Origin: Leeuwenhoekiella palythoae
Lineage (GTDB): Bacteria; Bacteroidota; Bacteroidia; Flavobacteriales; Flavobacteriaceae
Direction of reading: 5' to 3'
NCBI RefSeq assembly: GCF_900130045.1
Contig: NZ_FQXT01000003.1
Coordinates: forward strand, 496,001 to 560,000
Length of the DNA stretch: 64,000 bases
Below the pieces are notes generated by a model that did no database searches, had not been told where the DNA came from, and worked only from the letters and a program-made list of their open reading frames with translations. Of the stretch, positions 44,969 to 54,492 are shown piece after piece. Each line of letters starts with the position of its first letter. Within the stretch, counting starts at the first letter, position 1. Made by a program: the position numbers and the translations under genes.

Positions 44969-46444
44969 ATGAAAAAAATTACCCTATCGCTTACATTGCT
45001 TACCCTACTTATACTCACTTCTTGCAGTAAGGACCGCGATGACGAACTCGCTCCACTAGCTGAACTCGAAATAGAGAATTTTATCTATAACGGGATGCAG
45101 TTGTATTACCTCTATAAACCTGAAATACCTCAGTTAGGCAATACTTTTTTTGAAAGCACTGCTGACCTTAATACGTATTTGTCAGGCTTTGCAGGACCTG
45201 AAGATCTTTTTTACAACGGTCTGGTCGCAGATGTTGACCGTTTTAGTTTTCTAAGTGACGATTATCGTGATTTAGAAAACAGTTTTGCCGGAGTGACTAA
45301 AACTTCAGGAATAGATTATGGACTAGCTCTTGATCGCAACGATCCTAATTTTGCCTTTGCTTACGTGCGTTATGTGATGCCCAACACTTCGGCATCTCAA
45401 AATGGCGTAACCCGCGGAATGTTATTTAACACCATCAATGCTGAGCGACTTACCACTACTGCAAATGGTGATGGTACCTATTCATTAAGTGCCAGATCGC
45501 GCGAATTGCTTAATCTTGACAGTTACACGATTGCTTTAGCCGAATTTGACAGCAACGAAGACCTGCAACCTACGGGTGTTTCCATTGATCTTGTACAAGA
45601 AGAATACACCGAAAACCCAGTGTTTATCGCCAAAACACTAGACATTAATGGTAGCAAAATAGGATATTTGATGTATAATGCCTATCGCCGAAATTTTGAT
45701 AGTGATCTTAATGCGGCCTTTGCACAATTTCAGGCAGATGGTGTTACTGATCTAGTTTTAGATTTGCGTTATAATGGTGGAGGTTCGGTAGAAACTGCGA
45801 TTGATTTGACTTCAATGATCACGGGTCAGTTTAATGGCGAAATTATCACTCAACAGCAATGGAATCCGGAAATTCAAGCGGCGTTTGAAGCTGATGATCC
45901 TGAATCTTTAATCGATCGTTTTGACAACACTATCTCTGACGGAAGCGCGATCAACAGTCTTAACTTGTCCCGTTTATTTGTCATAGGAACCGGAAGCACC
46001 GCTTCGGCAAGTGAGTTGACCATTATAGGATTGCAACCTTATATTGACGTGCAAACCGTAGGTACCACCACCGTGGGTAAATTTCAGGCTTCGATAACGC
46101 TTTACGACTCTGAGACTTTCCGCAGAAACGATGAGACATTGAACCCACGCCATTTTTATGCCATTCAACCTTTAGTGTATACATATGCAAATGCGAATGG
46201 TGTAGTAGGACCGCCTGCCGGAATCACGCCGGATTTTGAGTTGCGAGAAGACATTTCAAATCTGGGTACTCTAGGAGAAGCAGATGAGCCACTATTGAGC
46301 CTGGCGCTTGATCAGATATTAGGAAGAAGCTATGCTTCTAAGAATAAGTCTGGTACAGTATTTGAAACTTTTGGAGAGCGTAAAAACCAAACGGCGACCT
46401 ATCAACGTATGTATATTGAAGCCCTGCCTAATTATGTAAAATAA
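44969..46444 (+). CDS. S41 family peptidase lipoprotein
   Basis: The protein has 491 residues with a lipobox (LLILTSCSKD). The N-terminal part (FIYNGMQLYYLYKPEIPQLG) is the family's helical cap, followed by a PDZ-like segment and the S41 catalytic domain. The catalytic serine lies in GSTASASELTIIG and the lysine in TTTVGKFQAS. It processes or removes proteins in the periplasm. It is followed 39 bases downstream by a close paralogue. Confidence 0.9.
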   Translation: MKKITLSLTLLTLLILTSCSKDRDDELAPLAELEIENFIYNGMQLYYLYKPEIPQLGNTFFESTADLNTYLSGFAGPEDLFYNGLVADVDRFSFLSDDYRDLENSFAGVTKTSGIDYGLALDRNDPNFAFAYVRYVMPNTSASQNGVTRGMLFNTINAERLTTTANGDGTYSLSARSRELLNLDSYTIALAEFDSNEDLQPTGVSIDLVQEEYTENPVFIAKTLDINGSKIGYLMYNAYRRNFDSDLNAAFAQFQADGVTDLVLDLRYNGGGSVETAIDLTSMITGQFNGEIITQQQWNPEIQAAFEADDPESLIDRFDNTISDGSAINSLNLSRLFVIGTGSTASASELTIIGLQPYIDVQTVGTTTVGKFQASITLYDSETFRRNDETLNPRHFYAIQPLVYTYANANGVVGPPAGITPDFELREDISNLGTLGEADEPLLSLALDQILGRSYASKNKSGTVFETFGERKNQTATYQRMYIEALPNYVK

Positions 46445-46483
46445 ATCTTATATTCCGCAATAATTTAATTTAAACCCCTTAAC

Positions 46484-47980
46484 ATGAAAAAGAACTTTCT
46501 TGTATTTCTATTAAGTGTATTGATTATTTCTGCGTGTTCTAACGATGATGATGTAGCAGAAGTGGTTGAAGAACCTGAAACTGAAGAACCCACACCAGAA
46601 GAACCTGAACAGGAGGAAGAAACGCTTGATCGTGCAGACTACCCCATACAGGATTTTATGTATCTGGCTATGAATCTCTATTATCTCTACAAGGCAGATA
46701 TCCCAGAGCTTGCTGATGATTACTTCACTGATGTAGATACCTATGTAGAGTACCTTGCAGAGAATACAGTTCCTGAAGATTTTTACTATGACGACCTCGT
46801 TACAGAGCAAGATCGTTTTAGTTTTATGACGGATGATTATGTAGCTCTAGAGAACAGTTTTTCCGGAGTGAGCAAAAGTAATGGACTTAAATACAGTTTA
46901 GTTCGCTTTTCAAACTCCAATGATATTTTTGGTTACGTGCGCTATGTTGCACCCAATTCTAATGCTTCGGCTACAGCAATCAAAAGAGGAGATTTATTCT
47001 TAACAATTGATGGTACACAAATGAACCTCAGCAACTATCAAACATTACTTGCTCAAGATAGTTATACTTTAGGTTTGGCAACTATTGCTAATAATACAGT
47101 GAGCGCTACGGGAACTTCGGTTACACTTACTAAAGAAGAAGGTTTTTCAGAAAATCCTATTTTAATTGCAAAGACGTTAGACATTGATGGTCAAAAAATT
47201 GGGTATTTGATGTATAACTCTTATGTAGGCGATTATGATGACGAACTCAACGCAGCTTTTGCTGATTTTAAAGCTGATGGAATCACAGATCTTGTTTTAG
47301 ATCTTCGCTACAACGGTGGTGGTTCTGTTGCAAGTGCCATTGATTTGACTTCTATGATCACCGGACAATTTGAAGGAGAAGTAATTACTAAACAACAATG
47401 GAATGCAGAGGCTCAAGCTTATTTTGAGTCTGAAAGTCCTGAAAGCTTAATTGACCGTTTTGATGGTCAAATAAGAACTGGCGAAGCGATTAACAGCTTA
47501 AACCTTACCAGACTTTATGTTATAGGAACCGAAAGTACCGCTTCTGCGAGTGAATTAACGATTATTGGTCTTCGTCCTTATATTGACGTAAAAACGATAG
47601 GAACTACAACCGTTGGTAAGTTTCAAGCATCTGTAACACTTTATGATGGAGATAACTTTACTAAACAAAACGTGAATCCAGATCATAATTACGCAATTCA
47701 ACCTTTGATCTACACCTATGCTAATGCTAACGGAACCGTAGGTCCTCCAACGGGAATCGTACCTGATTTTGAGTTAGAAGAAGATTTGGCCAACCTAGGT
47801 ACTTTAGGTGAAGAAAGCGAACCATTACTAAGCCTGGCTTTAGATCAAATTCTAGGTAGAAGCCACACCAGCTCTAAAAGGAAAGCTGGTCCTGCTTATG
47901 AATTAGTAGGTGAGACTGATATGAACCAGCCTACATTCCAAAGAATGTATGCTAATGAAGTACCTCAAATCAAGAAATAA
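46484..47980 (+). CDS. S41 family peptidase lipoprotein, paralogue
   Basis: The protein has 498 residues with a lipobox (LIISACSND). After an acidic linker (about 22-50) it matches the upstream gene over its length, including YLMYNSYVGDYDDELNAAF, STASASELT and TTTVGKFQAS. Both catalytic residues remain. Two tandem lipoprotein peptidases suggest a gene duplication with divided substrates. Confidence 0.9.
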   Translation: MKKNFLVFLLSVLIISACSNDDDVAEVVEEPETEEPTPEEPEQEEETLDRADYPIQDFMYLAMNLYYLYKADIPELADDYFTDVDTYVEYLAENTVPEDFYYDDLVTEQDRFSFMTDDYVALENSFSGVSKSNGLKYSLVRFSNSNDIFGYVRYVAPNSNASATAIKRGDLFLTIDGTQMNLSNYQTLLAQDSYTLGLATIANNTVSATGTSVTLTKEEGFSENPILIAKTLDIDGQKIGYLMYNSYVGDYDDELNAAFADFKADGITDLVLDLRYNGGGSVASAIDLTSMITGQFEGEVITKQQWNAEAQAYFESESPESLIDRFDGQIRTGEAINSLNLTRLYVIGTESTASASELTIIGLRPYIDVKTIGTTTVGKFQASVTLYDGDNFTKQNVNPDHNYAIQPLIYTYANANGTVGPPTGIVPDFELEEDLANLGTLGEESEPLLSLALDQILGRSHTSSKRKAGPAYELVGETDMNQPTFQRMYANEVPQIKK

Positions 47981-48001
47981 AGTTTGATGTATATAGCATA
48001 A

Positions 48002-48038
48002 AAAAAATCCGCTGATGAATTCAGCGGATTTTTTTATG
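48002..48038. terminator. Bidirectional terminator
   Basis: AATCCGCTGA pairs with TCAGCGGATT around a short loop, with A and T runs on the two sides. It lies between the convergent S41 and BtuG-like genes. Confidence 0.85.
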
Positions 48039-48058
48039 CGTTTTAAACTTTAATATGT

Positions 48059-49123
48059 TTAGTTAAAGTAGAAACCGTTGGGACCTAGTCCAACCGTTAT
48101 ATTTTTCAATAAACTTCCACTTGTTGAATAGATTTCAACAAAGCTATCAGAAGAAAAATCTCCTCCGTCAGCGATATATATACGACCATCTTCCACTGCA
48201 AAACCATACATTGCGCCATATTCAGATGTTGAACTGTAGGTAAGAAGTGCAGTAGCAGGCTCAGTTATGCTGTTTTGTTCCATAACATAAACAGATCGAT
48301 CTATGGTGAAATAAGCTTGGTCATCTTCTAAGACTAAATTTGATGCTCCGCTCAAATCTGCAAATTCTAAAACGCTTAGTTGCTCTCCATTATCTTTATT
48401 AAACACTTCATAAGAATTACTAGAAAGAGCATAAATAGAACCGTCTTCAATATCAAAAGAATTGACACCAAAAGCAGTAGTAATTGTTCTTTCAACAGCG
48501 TTAGAAGAAGGGTTGATCACATTTATAGTATTTCCGTAACCAAAAGAGGAACCATTTACATAGATCAGTCCATCTTCTTCTTCAATTTGTTCGGTATAGC
48601 TATCTGTCTCAATAGTTGATTCTACAGATAATGTTTCTAAGTTGATTACCGCAATGAAATCATCATAACTAGCTGGAGGATTATCATTGTCATAAGTATA
48701 ATCATTAAACGTATTATTATTGGTTACATAGGCTTTACCATTATATACAACCCCGTACTTCGGAACGGTTAAACCTTCATCTATCACATCAATTAACTCA
48801 AAAGTATAACGATCTACCACAGTAATTAGATTTGATCCATTAGAGATAATATATGCTCTATCATTATCATCAAAGAATATGGATTGAGTATATGCTCCTA
48901 AATCAGCTGCATTTGGATTTACGCTTGCAAAAATGTCTTGCTCCACGGTACTAAGATCATCACTGATATAGGTAACCGTACCTATTCCTCCCTCATTCAA
49001 CACAAAAAAACCATCTGTGTAATCCCCTTCCGGAAGTGGTTCTGACGCGTCATCATCATTAGAACACGAGTTCAGTACAAATACGCCTAAAAGCGCAAAA
49101 AGTGCTAGTTTATTAATTTTCAT
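48059..49123 (-). CDS. BtuG-like YncE/DUF5074 beta-propeller lipoprotein
   Basis: The protein has 354 residues with a lipobox (GVFVLNSCSND). Repeated propeller blades such as VTYISDDLSTVEQDIF, AYIISNGSNLITVVDRYTFE, and IYVNGSSFGYGNTINVINP fill the rest. In Bacteroides the YncE-like BtuG proteins sit on the cell surface and bind cobalamin for the BtuB transporter. This gene lies 11 bases after btuB and behind the same riboswitch, which strongly supports that role, though sequence alone does not prove B12 binding. Confidence 0.83.
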   Translation of the reverse strand: MKINKLALFALLGVFVLNSCSNDDDASEPLPEGDYTDGFFVLNEGGIGTVTYISDDLSTVEQDIFASVNPNAADLGAYTQSIFFDDNDRAYIISNGSNLITVVDRYTFELIDVIDEGLTVPKYGVVYNGKAYVTNNNTFNDYTYDNDNPPASYDDFIAVINLETLSVESTIETDSYTEQIEEEDGLIYVNGSSFGYGNTINVINPSSNAVERTITTAFGVNSFDIEDGSIYALSSNSYEVFNKDNGEQLSVLEFADLSGASNLVLEDDQAYFTIDRSVYVMEQNSITEPATALLTYSSTSEYGAMYGFAVEDGRIYIADGGDFSSDSFVEIYSTSGSLLKNITVGLGPNGFYFN

Positions 49124-49134
49124 AGTTGCTTGAT

Positions 49135-50973
49135 TTATAGTTTTAAATTTAAATACATATTAAAGTTTCGCCCGGGCATCCAGCGGTTTACCACACTTTG
49201 ATATTCGGCATTAAACACGTTATTTACGCGTGTACCCAACTCATAATTTTTCTCTTTACCTAAAGAATATCCTAAGCTAAAATTAGCCACAGCATACGCG
49301 TCCAGATTATACCGGCTATTATTATCACTGCGCGTAAACACCTCTCCTACATAGATCGCCTGCACGGTGCCATTAAAGCGTTTATAGTCATAATTGATTC
49401 CGGCAGTTGCTTTATGAAAGGGCACATAGATCAGTTGATATCCAGTTTGCGCGTTTTCAGAAACCGTGTAGGCATAGGTTCCGTAGAGTTCCAGATGCTG
49501 CTTTCTGCCTAATTTTGGCGACCAATTTAAAATACTTTCAATACCATAAATGCTAACCTCTTCTTCATTTTGAGGACGCCAAACGCCATCGCTGCCGGGT
49601 AACCAGCGAATCATATCCGTAACCGAATTGTAATAACCCGTGAGATCAAGATTAAAATTGGCTATGGTGAGGCTCGCCCCTAACTGACCTTGTAGCGATT
49701 TCTCAGGAAGCAACTCCGCATTCCCTGCGCCTGACCAGTACAAGTCATTATAAGTTGGAATCCTAAAATTGCGCGAACCGCTTAAATTGAGGCTGAAATG
49801 CTTTGAAAATGCTTTGCTGGCAGCCACCGAGAACAAAAACGGACTTTCGTAATTATTGGTGATTTCTTTTCTAAAACCCAATTCATAATCCAGCTCATTT
49901 TTTAGCTGATGCTTCATTAATACTGCTGCCGAAAAAATATTGCGATCGTTATCACCTAAGCTTGACCCTTCTCCTGATGTATACGTATTGGTCAATACCG
50001 AATTTATCGAGAGTCCTTCATAAAAAGCATAGGTAAGATCGTATTTAGCAATCGTGGTTTTTGCCTTTCCGAAGGAAAAATTATCAGAATCTAAATTTCC
50101 GAAGTACTTATAATATTCTTCTAAATAGGCCAGTCGCGCGATGGACGTGAAATTTGAAAAATCATACTCCCACTCTAGTAAATTCTTCGTGTTGAGATCA
50201 TCGTATTTAGTTCGGGTTTCAGAAGCTCTGATCAGCGAAAAATGCCGCTCGCCGTCAAAAACTTCGCTAAAAAACCGCAGGCTATGTTGACGACTAAGTT
50301 TGAAGCCTAAACCTACATTAAGTGCTGCGTTTTGAAAATCTCCATTCAAATTTGTCCCGCCATCCGGATAATCGTAGTCGTTATCACTACTGTTGTGTGC
50401 TAAAGCAATACTCAAGCTATAAGCTTGTGTTCCTAACTTAAATTGATAGCGTGCATCACGAGTATTAAAGCTTCCATACTGCAAAAACAAATTATGCTCC
50501 TGCTGTTTTATAAACTCCAGTTTAGTATTCAAGTGCACGCTTCCGCCAATTGCTCCCGTTCCATAAACAACGCTTCCGCCACCGCCACGCACAGCGATCT
50601 CATCATAAGCGCCACTGTTTACCGTATTAAAATCTAATTGCCCATTAAACTGCGAATTGATGTTGATCCCATTCCAGATAACAGCCGTCTGAGATGCAGT
50701 AGTTCCTCTAAAAGATGGTGAGGACACCATCCCTAGTCCGTTTTCCTTAAAATAGATGGGGGAATTAAAATTTAACGTATTGGTCAGCAGCGGTCTGTTC
50801 AGGCGGGTAGTGCTATCAGACAATTGTAAAACTGCGCGCCCGGTAGAATAATGTTTCAGCTTTAGGTCTGTGATATAGACAGAATCTAAGGCGGTAAACG
50901 CAGTGTTTTGCCCATACGTAAAACTAACGCATAGCCCTAATGCTAAGAAAAAATAGAAAACTCTTATGTTCAT
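49135..50973 (-). CDS. btuB: BtuB-type TonB-dependent cobalamin receptor
   Basis: The protein has 612 residues, close to BtuB. A signal peptide (ALGLCVSFTYGQ) is followed by a plug domain (about 40-160, with SPSFRGTTASQTAVIWNGIN and GTGAIGGSVHLNT) and a 22-strand barrel ending in FNMYLNLKL. Its start lies 42 bases downstream of a cobalamin riboswitch core on the same strand. It should carry cobalamin across the outer membrane with TonB energy. The riboswitch and the BtuG-like partner make the assignment firm. Confidence 0.9.
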   Translation of the reverse strand: MNIRVFYFFLALGLCVSFTYGQNTAFTALDSVYITDLKLKHYSTGRAVLQLSDSTTRLNRPLLTNTLNFNSPIYFKENGLGMVSSPSFRGTTASQTAVIWNGININSQFNGQLDFNTVNSGAYDEIAVRGGGGSVVYGTGAIGGSVHLNTKLEFIKQQEHNLFLQYGSFNTRDARYQFKLGTQAYSLSIALAHNSSDNDYDYPDGGTNLNGDFQNAALNVGLGFKLSRQHSLRFFSEVFDGERHFSLIRASETRTKYDDLNTKNLLEWEYDFSNFTSIARLAYLEEYYKYFGNLDSDNFSFGKAKTTIAKYDLTYAFYEGLSINSVLTNTYTSGEGSSLGDNDRNIFSAAVLMKHQLKNELDYELGFRKEITNNYESPFLFSVAASKAFSKHFSLNLSGSRNFRIPTYNDLYWSGAGNAELLPEKSLQGQLGASLTIANFNLDLTGYYNSVTDMIRWLPGSDGVWRPQNEEEVSIYGIESILNWSPKLGRKQHLELYGTYAYTVSENAQTGYQLIYVPFHKATAGINYDYKRFNGTVQAIYVGEVFTRSDNNSRYNLDAYAVANFSLGYSLGKEKNYELGTRVNNVFNAEYQSVVNRWMPGRNFNMYLNLKL

Positions 50974-51014
50974 ACTGCTCCAGACCTTTAACCCGAAAGT
51001 CTTTTGTTACTACG

Positions 51015-51246
51015 CGTTCTGGCAGGTCTCCTGGCTTGCGTATAAAGATTAAACCTTCCCATCACAAAAAGGACAGTGGTGTAAGTGCAATCTTTACCGT
51101 TCTAAAAAGAACTAAGCTTACAGTTGCGGGAACAGCTCAGGCTTCCATTAATTCTGAATTCAGAATTCTCAATTCAAAATTAGCGTACCTGATTCCCTTT
51201 TAAGGCATTCTCATCAATGAAAATGGCCACCAAAAATCGTGGTGCG
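51015..51246 (-). promoter_or_regulatory. Cobalamin riboswitch
   Basis: On the minus strand the core reads AAAAGGGAATCAGGT, then GAGCTGTTCCCGCAACTGTA, then CCACTG with GATGGGAAGGT, and the B12 box AAGCCAGGAGACCTGCCA (plus-strand 51020-51037). These are the conserved parts of the cobalamin riboswitch. A variable arm at 51151-51168 contains a perfect 18-base palindrome. It fills most of the 370-base gap between btuB and btuF and faces btuB only. Cobalamin should repress btuB and the BtuG-like gene. Confidence 0.96.
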
Positions 51247-51343
51247 AAGTTAATCAAATAGCTTAGTTTGCATTCCTTTTTTTTATTAATCTTACTTTTG
51301 AATTTTTATAGAAATGACACCAGATCCTTTTAAACTTTAAATT

Positions 51344-52489
51344 TTGATCAAAAATCTTCTTTCAATATTCATATGCATTGCGTTTTTAAACGTAGTGTCT
51401 TGTAAAAAGAATACCGAAAAATCTGTTGAAACACTTCAGACTGCGTCTCAAAATACGATTGAATATGCTCAAGGGTTCACACTTAAAACCTATAATACCT
51501 ATACAATTCTAAGCGTTACCAATGCCTGGCCTGAAAGTGACAAGACTTTTAATTATTTATTATTGAAAGAAGGTCAGACAGCTCCAGACAGCATTCAAGC
51601 CGATGCCGTGATTCACGTGCCAATTCGATCTATCGTGGTAACGTCAACTACGCATATTCCGGCTTTAGAACTTTTAGGCGTTGAACAATCTCTGGTAGGT
51701 TTTCCTAATCTCGATTACATCTCTTCTGAAAAAACGCGCGCTTTAATTAATTCTGGCGCAATCACCGAATTAGGCCAAAACGAATCTATAAACACCGAAA
51801 AAGCCATTGATCTTGATCCTGATGTGGTGGTAAGTTTTGGCGTTGAAGGCGAAAATAAAACTTTAAGTTCGTTGCAAAGAGCCAGAATCCCTGTGCTTTA
51901 CAATGGAGATTGGACGGAGCACCAACCGCTAGGCCAAGCGGAATGGATCAAATTTTTTGCTGCACTTTATGGGAAAGAAAAAGAAGCAGACTCTATTTTC
52001 AAGCATATAGAAACCCGCTATACTGATCTTAAAGAAAAAGCATTAGTTGCTAAAAATAAACCCACTGTGTTAAGTGGAGCAATGTTTAAAGATGTCTGGT
52101 ATTTACCCAAAGGCGACAGCTGGGCCGCCCAACTGGTTGCCGATGCTAATGCTGCGTATTTATATGCAGATTCCGAAGGAACCGGAAGCGCAGCACTGAG
52201 TGTTGAATCGGTTTTAGATAAGAGTCAGACCGCAGCATTCTGGATCGCTCCCAATGCTTTTGCGAGTTATGAGGCGCTTGCAGAAGCTAATGAAGTGTAC
52301 ACCCAGTTTGATGCATACAAGAACAAAACCATTTACAGCTTTGCGAAAGCTAAAGGTGCTACCGGCGGAATGCTGTATTATGAGCTCGCTCCTTCCCGCC
52401 CTGATTGGGTTTTAGAAGATTTAATCGGAATTTTTCATCCGGAATTAAAACAGGTCGGTAAACCTCATTTTTTCTTTCCTCTTGACTAA
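51344..52489 (+). CDS. btuF: Cobalamin-type ABC transporter substrate-binding lipoprotein (BtuF-like)
   Basis: The protein has 381 residues from a TTG start at 51344; an in-frame ATG 30 bases upstream is followed at once by a stop. The lipobox is FLNVVSC (Cys20). A PeripBP_2 fold is visible (VTSTTHIPALELLGVEQSLVG and DPDVVVSFG). The following two genes encode a FecCD-type permease and an ATPase, and the divergent genes are riboswitch-controlled B12 genes. Cobalamin is therefore the likely ligand, although siderophores are handled by the same family. Confidence 0.82.
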   Translation: MIKNLLSIFICIAFLNVVSCKKNTEKSVETLQTASQNTIEYAQGFTLKTYNTYTILSVTNAWPESDKTFNYLLLKEGQTAPDSIQADAVIHVPIRSIVVTSTTHIPALELLGVEQSLVGFPNLDYISSEKTRALINSGAITELGQNESINTEKAIDLDPDVVVSFGVEGENKTLSSLQRARIPVLYNGDWTEHQPLGQAEWIKFFAALYGKEKEADSIFKHIETRYTDLKEKALVAKNKPTVLSGAMFKDVWYLPKGDSWAAQLVADANAAYLYADSEGTGSAALSVESVLDKSQTAAFWIAPNAFASYEALAEANEVYTQFDAYKNKTIYSFAKAKGATGGMLYYELAPSRPDWVLEDLIGIFHPELKQVGKPHFFFPLD

Positions 52490-53510
52490 TAAAAAAAAGC
52501 ATAGCACCCGCTTTACTTTGCTAACCGCAATGGTGCTGTTGCTGTTTTTAGCAAATATTGCCTTAGGTTCTGTAAAGATTCCTATAGAGGCGATTTTTGA
52601 TATATTTTTTGATCCAGCGAACGTAAAAGAAGCCTGGAAATACATCATTCTTGATTACCGTATTCCTAAAGCTTTGGCAGCAGTGATGACCGGTAGCGGA
52701 CTAGCCGTTGCGGGTTTGATGATGCAAACACTTTTTAAGAATCCACTTGCCGGCCCGTTTGTATTGGGGATCAGTAGCGGCGCAAGTCTTGGTGTTGCAT
52801 TTTTTATTTTGGGTGGAAGTGCTCTGGGTCTAACGGCGATGCTTGCTCCCAACGGCTGGGGAACCATTCTCGCGGCGAGTTTAGGCAGTTTTGCCGTACT
52901 GAGTATCGTGATTCTCGTAGCTGCCCGAGTGCGCGATGCGATGGCGCTACTCATCATCGGGCTGATGTTTGGCAGCCTTACATCGGCAGTGGTAAGTATT
53001 CTCGCTTATTTTAGTCCGGCTGAAGATTTACAGCGCTATATGTTTTGGTCCTTTGGTAGCTTAGGAGATATTTCGTGGCCCGCTTTGGGCATTCTTTCGG
53101 TTTGCTATGTTATTGGCATTTTACTCGCGCTGAGCATTACGAAAAGCCTGAATAGTTTATTGTTAGGAGACCATTATGCGCAGACTTTGGGAGTTTCCCT
53201 AAAAAAAAGCCGGTTTATCATTTTGATCGCTACAAGTATTTTAGCCGGAAGTTTAACTGCTTTTGTAGGACCAATCGCGTTTGTGGGTCTTGCTGTTCCG
53301 CATTTGATTCGGCAGTGGTTTACCGCTTCAAACCATTGGGTTTTAATGCCAGCCTGTATTTTGGGAGGCGCTGTGCTGATGCTTTTTTGCGACATTATCG
53401 CTCAGATGCCGTGGTTTGAATTTACACTTCCTATCAACGCAATCACATCGCTTATAGGTGCTCCCATTGTAATCTGGCTACTCGTACGGAAGAAAAAACT
53501 ATTATTCTAA
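52482..53510 (+). CDS. btuC: FecCD-family ABC permease (BtuC-like)
   Basis: The protein has 342 residues with about ten hydrophobic helices and the family pattern YRIPKALAAVMTGSGLAVAG then TLFKNPLAGPFVLGISSGAS and VGPIAFVGLAVPH. The TTG start at 52482 overlaps the end of btuF by 8 bases, suggesting translational coupling. It should form the transmembrane pore for the BtuF-delivered ligand. Confidence 0.86.
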   Translation: MTNKKKHSTRFTLLTAMVLLLFLANIALGSVKIPIEAIFDIFFDPANVKEAWKYIILDYRIPKALAAVMTGSGLAVAGLMMQTLFKNPLAGPFVLGISSGASLGVAFFILGGSALGLTAMLAPNGWGTILAASLGSFAVLSIVILVAARVRDAMALLIIGLMFGSLTSAVVSILAYFSPAEDLQRYMFWSFGSLGDISWPALGILSVCYVIGILLALSITKSLNSLLLGDHYAQTLGVSLKKSRFIILIATSILAGSLTAFVGPIAFVGLAVPHLIRQWFTASNHWVLMPACILGGAVLMLFCDIIAQMPWFEFTLPINAITSLIGAPIVIWLLVRKKKLLF

Positions 53511-53514
53511 TCCT

Positions 53515-54303
53515 ATGGAACAAGCTAAATCAGTTTTACTCAAATGCGAAGCGCTTTCAGTGGGTTATACCTCTTCCTCATTAGAAAAACCAATAGTCAA
53601 AGAGGCCAATCTTCAATTAAAACCCGGTATGTTCACCACTCTGGTTGGTATCAATGGTTCCGGAAAGTCTACTTTGTTGCGTAGTCTTGCTGGTTTACAA
53701 AAACCATTCTCTGGTTCGGTAATTTTGAATGATATCCCGCTTAACAAACTTTCACCCGATGCGCGTTCAAAGTGCATTAGCGTTGTGCTCACCGGGCAGC
53801 AGATCTCAAAAAACCTGAGCGTTCTAGAATTAGTTGCGCTGGGAAGGCAGCCTTATACCAATTGGCTAGGGAAACTTTCAGCACACGATAAAACACATAT
53901 AGATCAGGCTATTGCGTCCACACAGCTTGAAGCGCTTCAGCACACTCCTTGCTATGCTTTGAGCGATGGGCAATTTCAACGCGCTTTGATTGCAAGAGCT
54001 TTAGCACAAGATACTCCCATCATTATGCTTGACGAACCTACAACACATCTAGATTTACACCATAAAGCCTCTATATTTACGTTGCTGAGTGAGATCGCGC
54101 ATAAGCACCATAAAACGGTATTGTGCACTACGCACGATATAGAATTGGTTCTTTCGCTTTGCGATGAAATGATCGTAATTCAAAATGAAAAAGCACAGCA
54201 AAACACTCCCCAACAGCTCATTGCTGATGGCGTTTTTAACCAACTATTCCCAAGCAATAGCATTGGCTTTGATCAGAATTCTCGACGTTTTTTTATAAAG
54301 TAA
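53515..54303 (+). CDS. btuD: ABC transporter ATPase (BtuD-like)
   Basis: The protein has 262 residues. Walker A GINGSGKST, signature LSDGQFQRALIARALAQ (usually LSGGQ), Walker B IIMLDEPTTHLD and the switch histidine region CTTHD are present. It drives import through the adjacent permease, which ends 4 bases upstream. Last gene of the btuFCD operon. Confidence 0.87.
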   Translation: MEQAKSVLLKCEALSVGYTSSSLEKPIVKEANLQLKPGMFTTLVGINGSGKSTLLRSLAGLQKPFSGSVILNDIPLNKLSPDARSKCISVVLTGQQISKNLSVLELVALGRQPYTNWLGKLSAHDKTHIDQAIASTQLEALQHTPCYALSDGQFQRALIARALAQDTPIIMLDEPTTHLDLHHKASIFTLLSEIAHKHHKTVLCTTHDIELVLSLCDEMIVIQNEKAQQNTPQQLIADGVFNQLFPSNSIGFDQNSRRFFIK

Positions 54304-54492
54304 AAAATCTTTTTTGGCTCACAAAAAATCAATTTGAACATTACTTTATAGTTCATTTCAAGCTTCAAGGATTATGTGCTTTGGCATCACTTAATACCTG
54401 CTCAAATAGTATATTTGGATATTAAGAGCAAATGGAAGTGTAACTTCTAGATGCTGATTTTCTAGCTTAATTTCCTCTATATCAATTCAAAT

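Noticed and set aside
51246-51343. A second riboswitch controlling btuF
   Set aside because: Only 98 bases lie between the riboswitch and the TTG start. No B12 box or core motif is seen on the plus strand.
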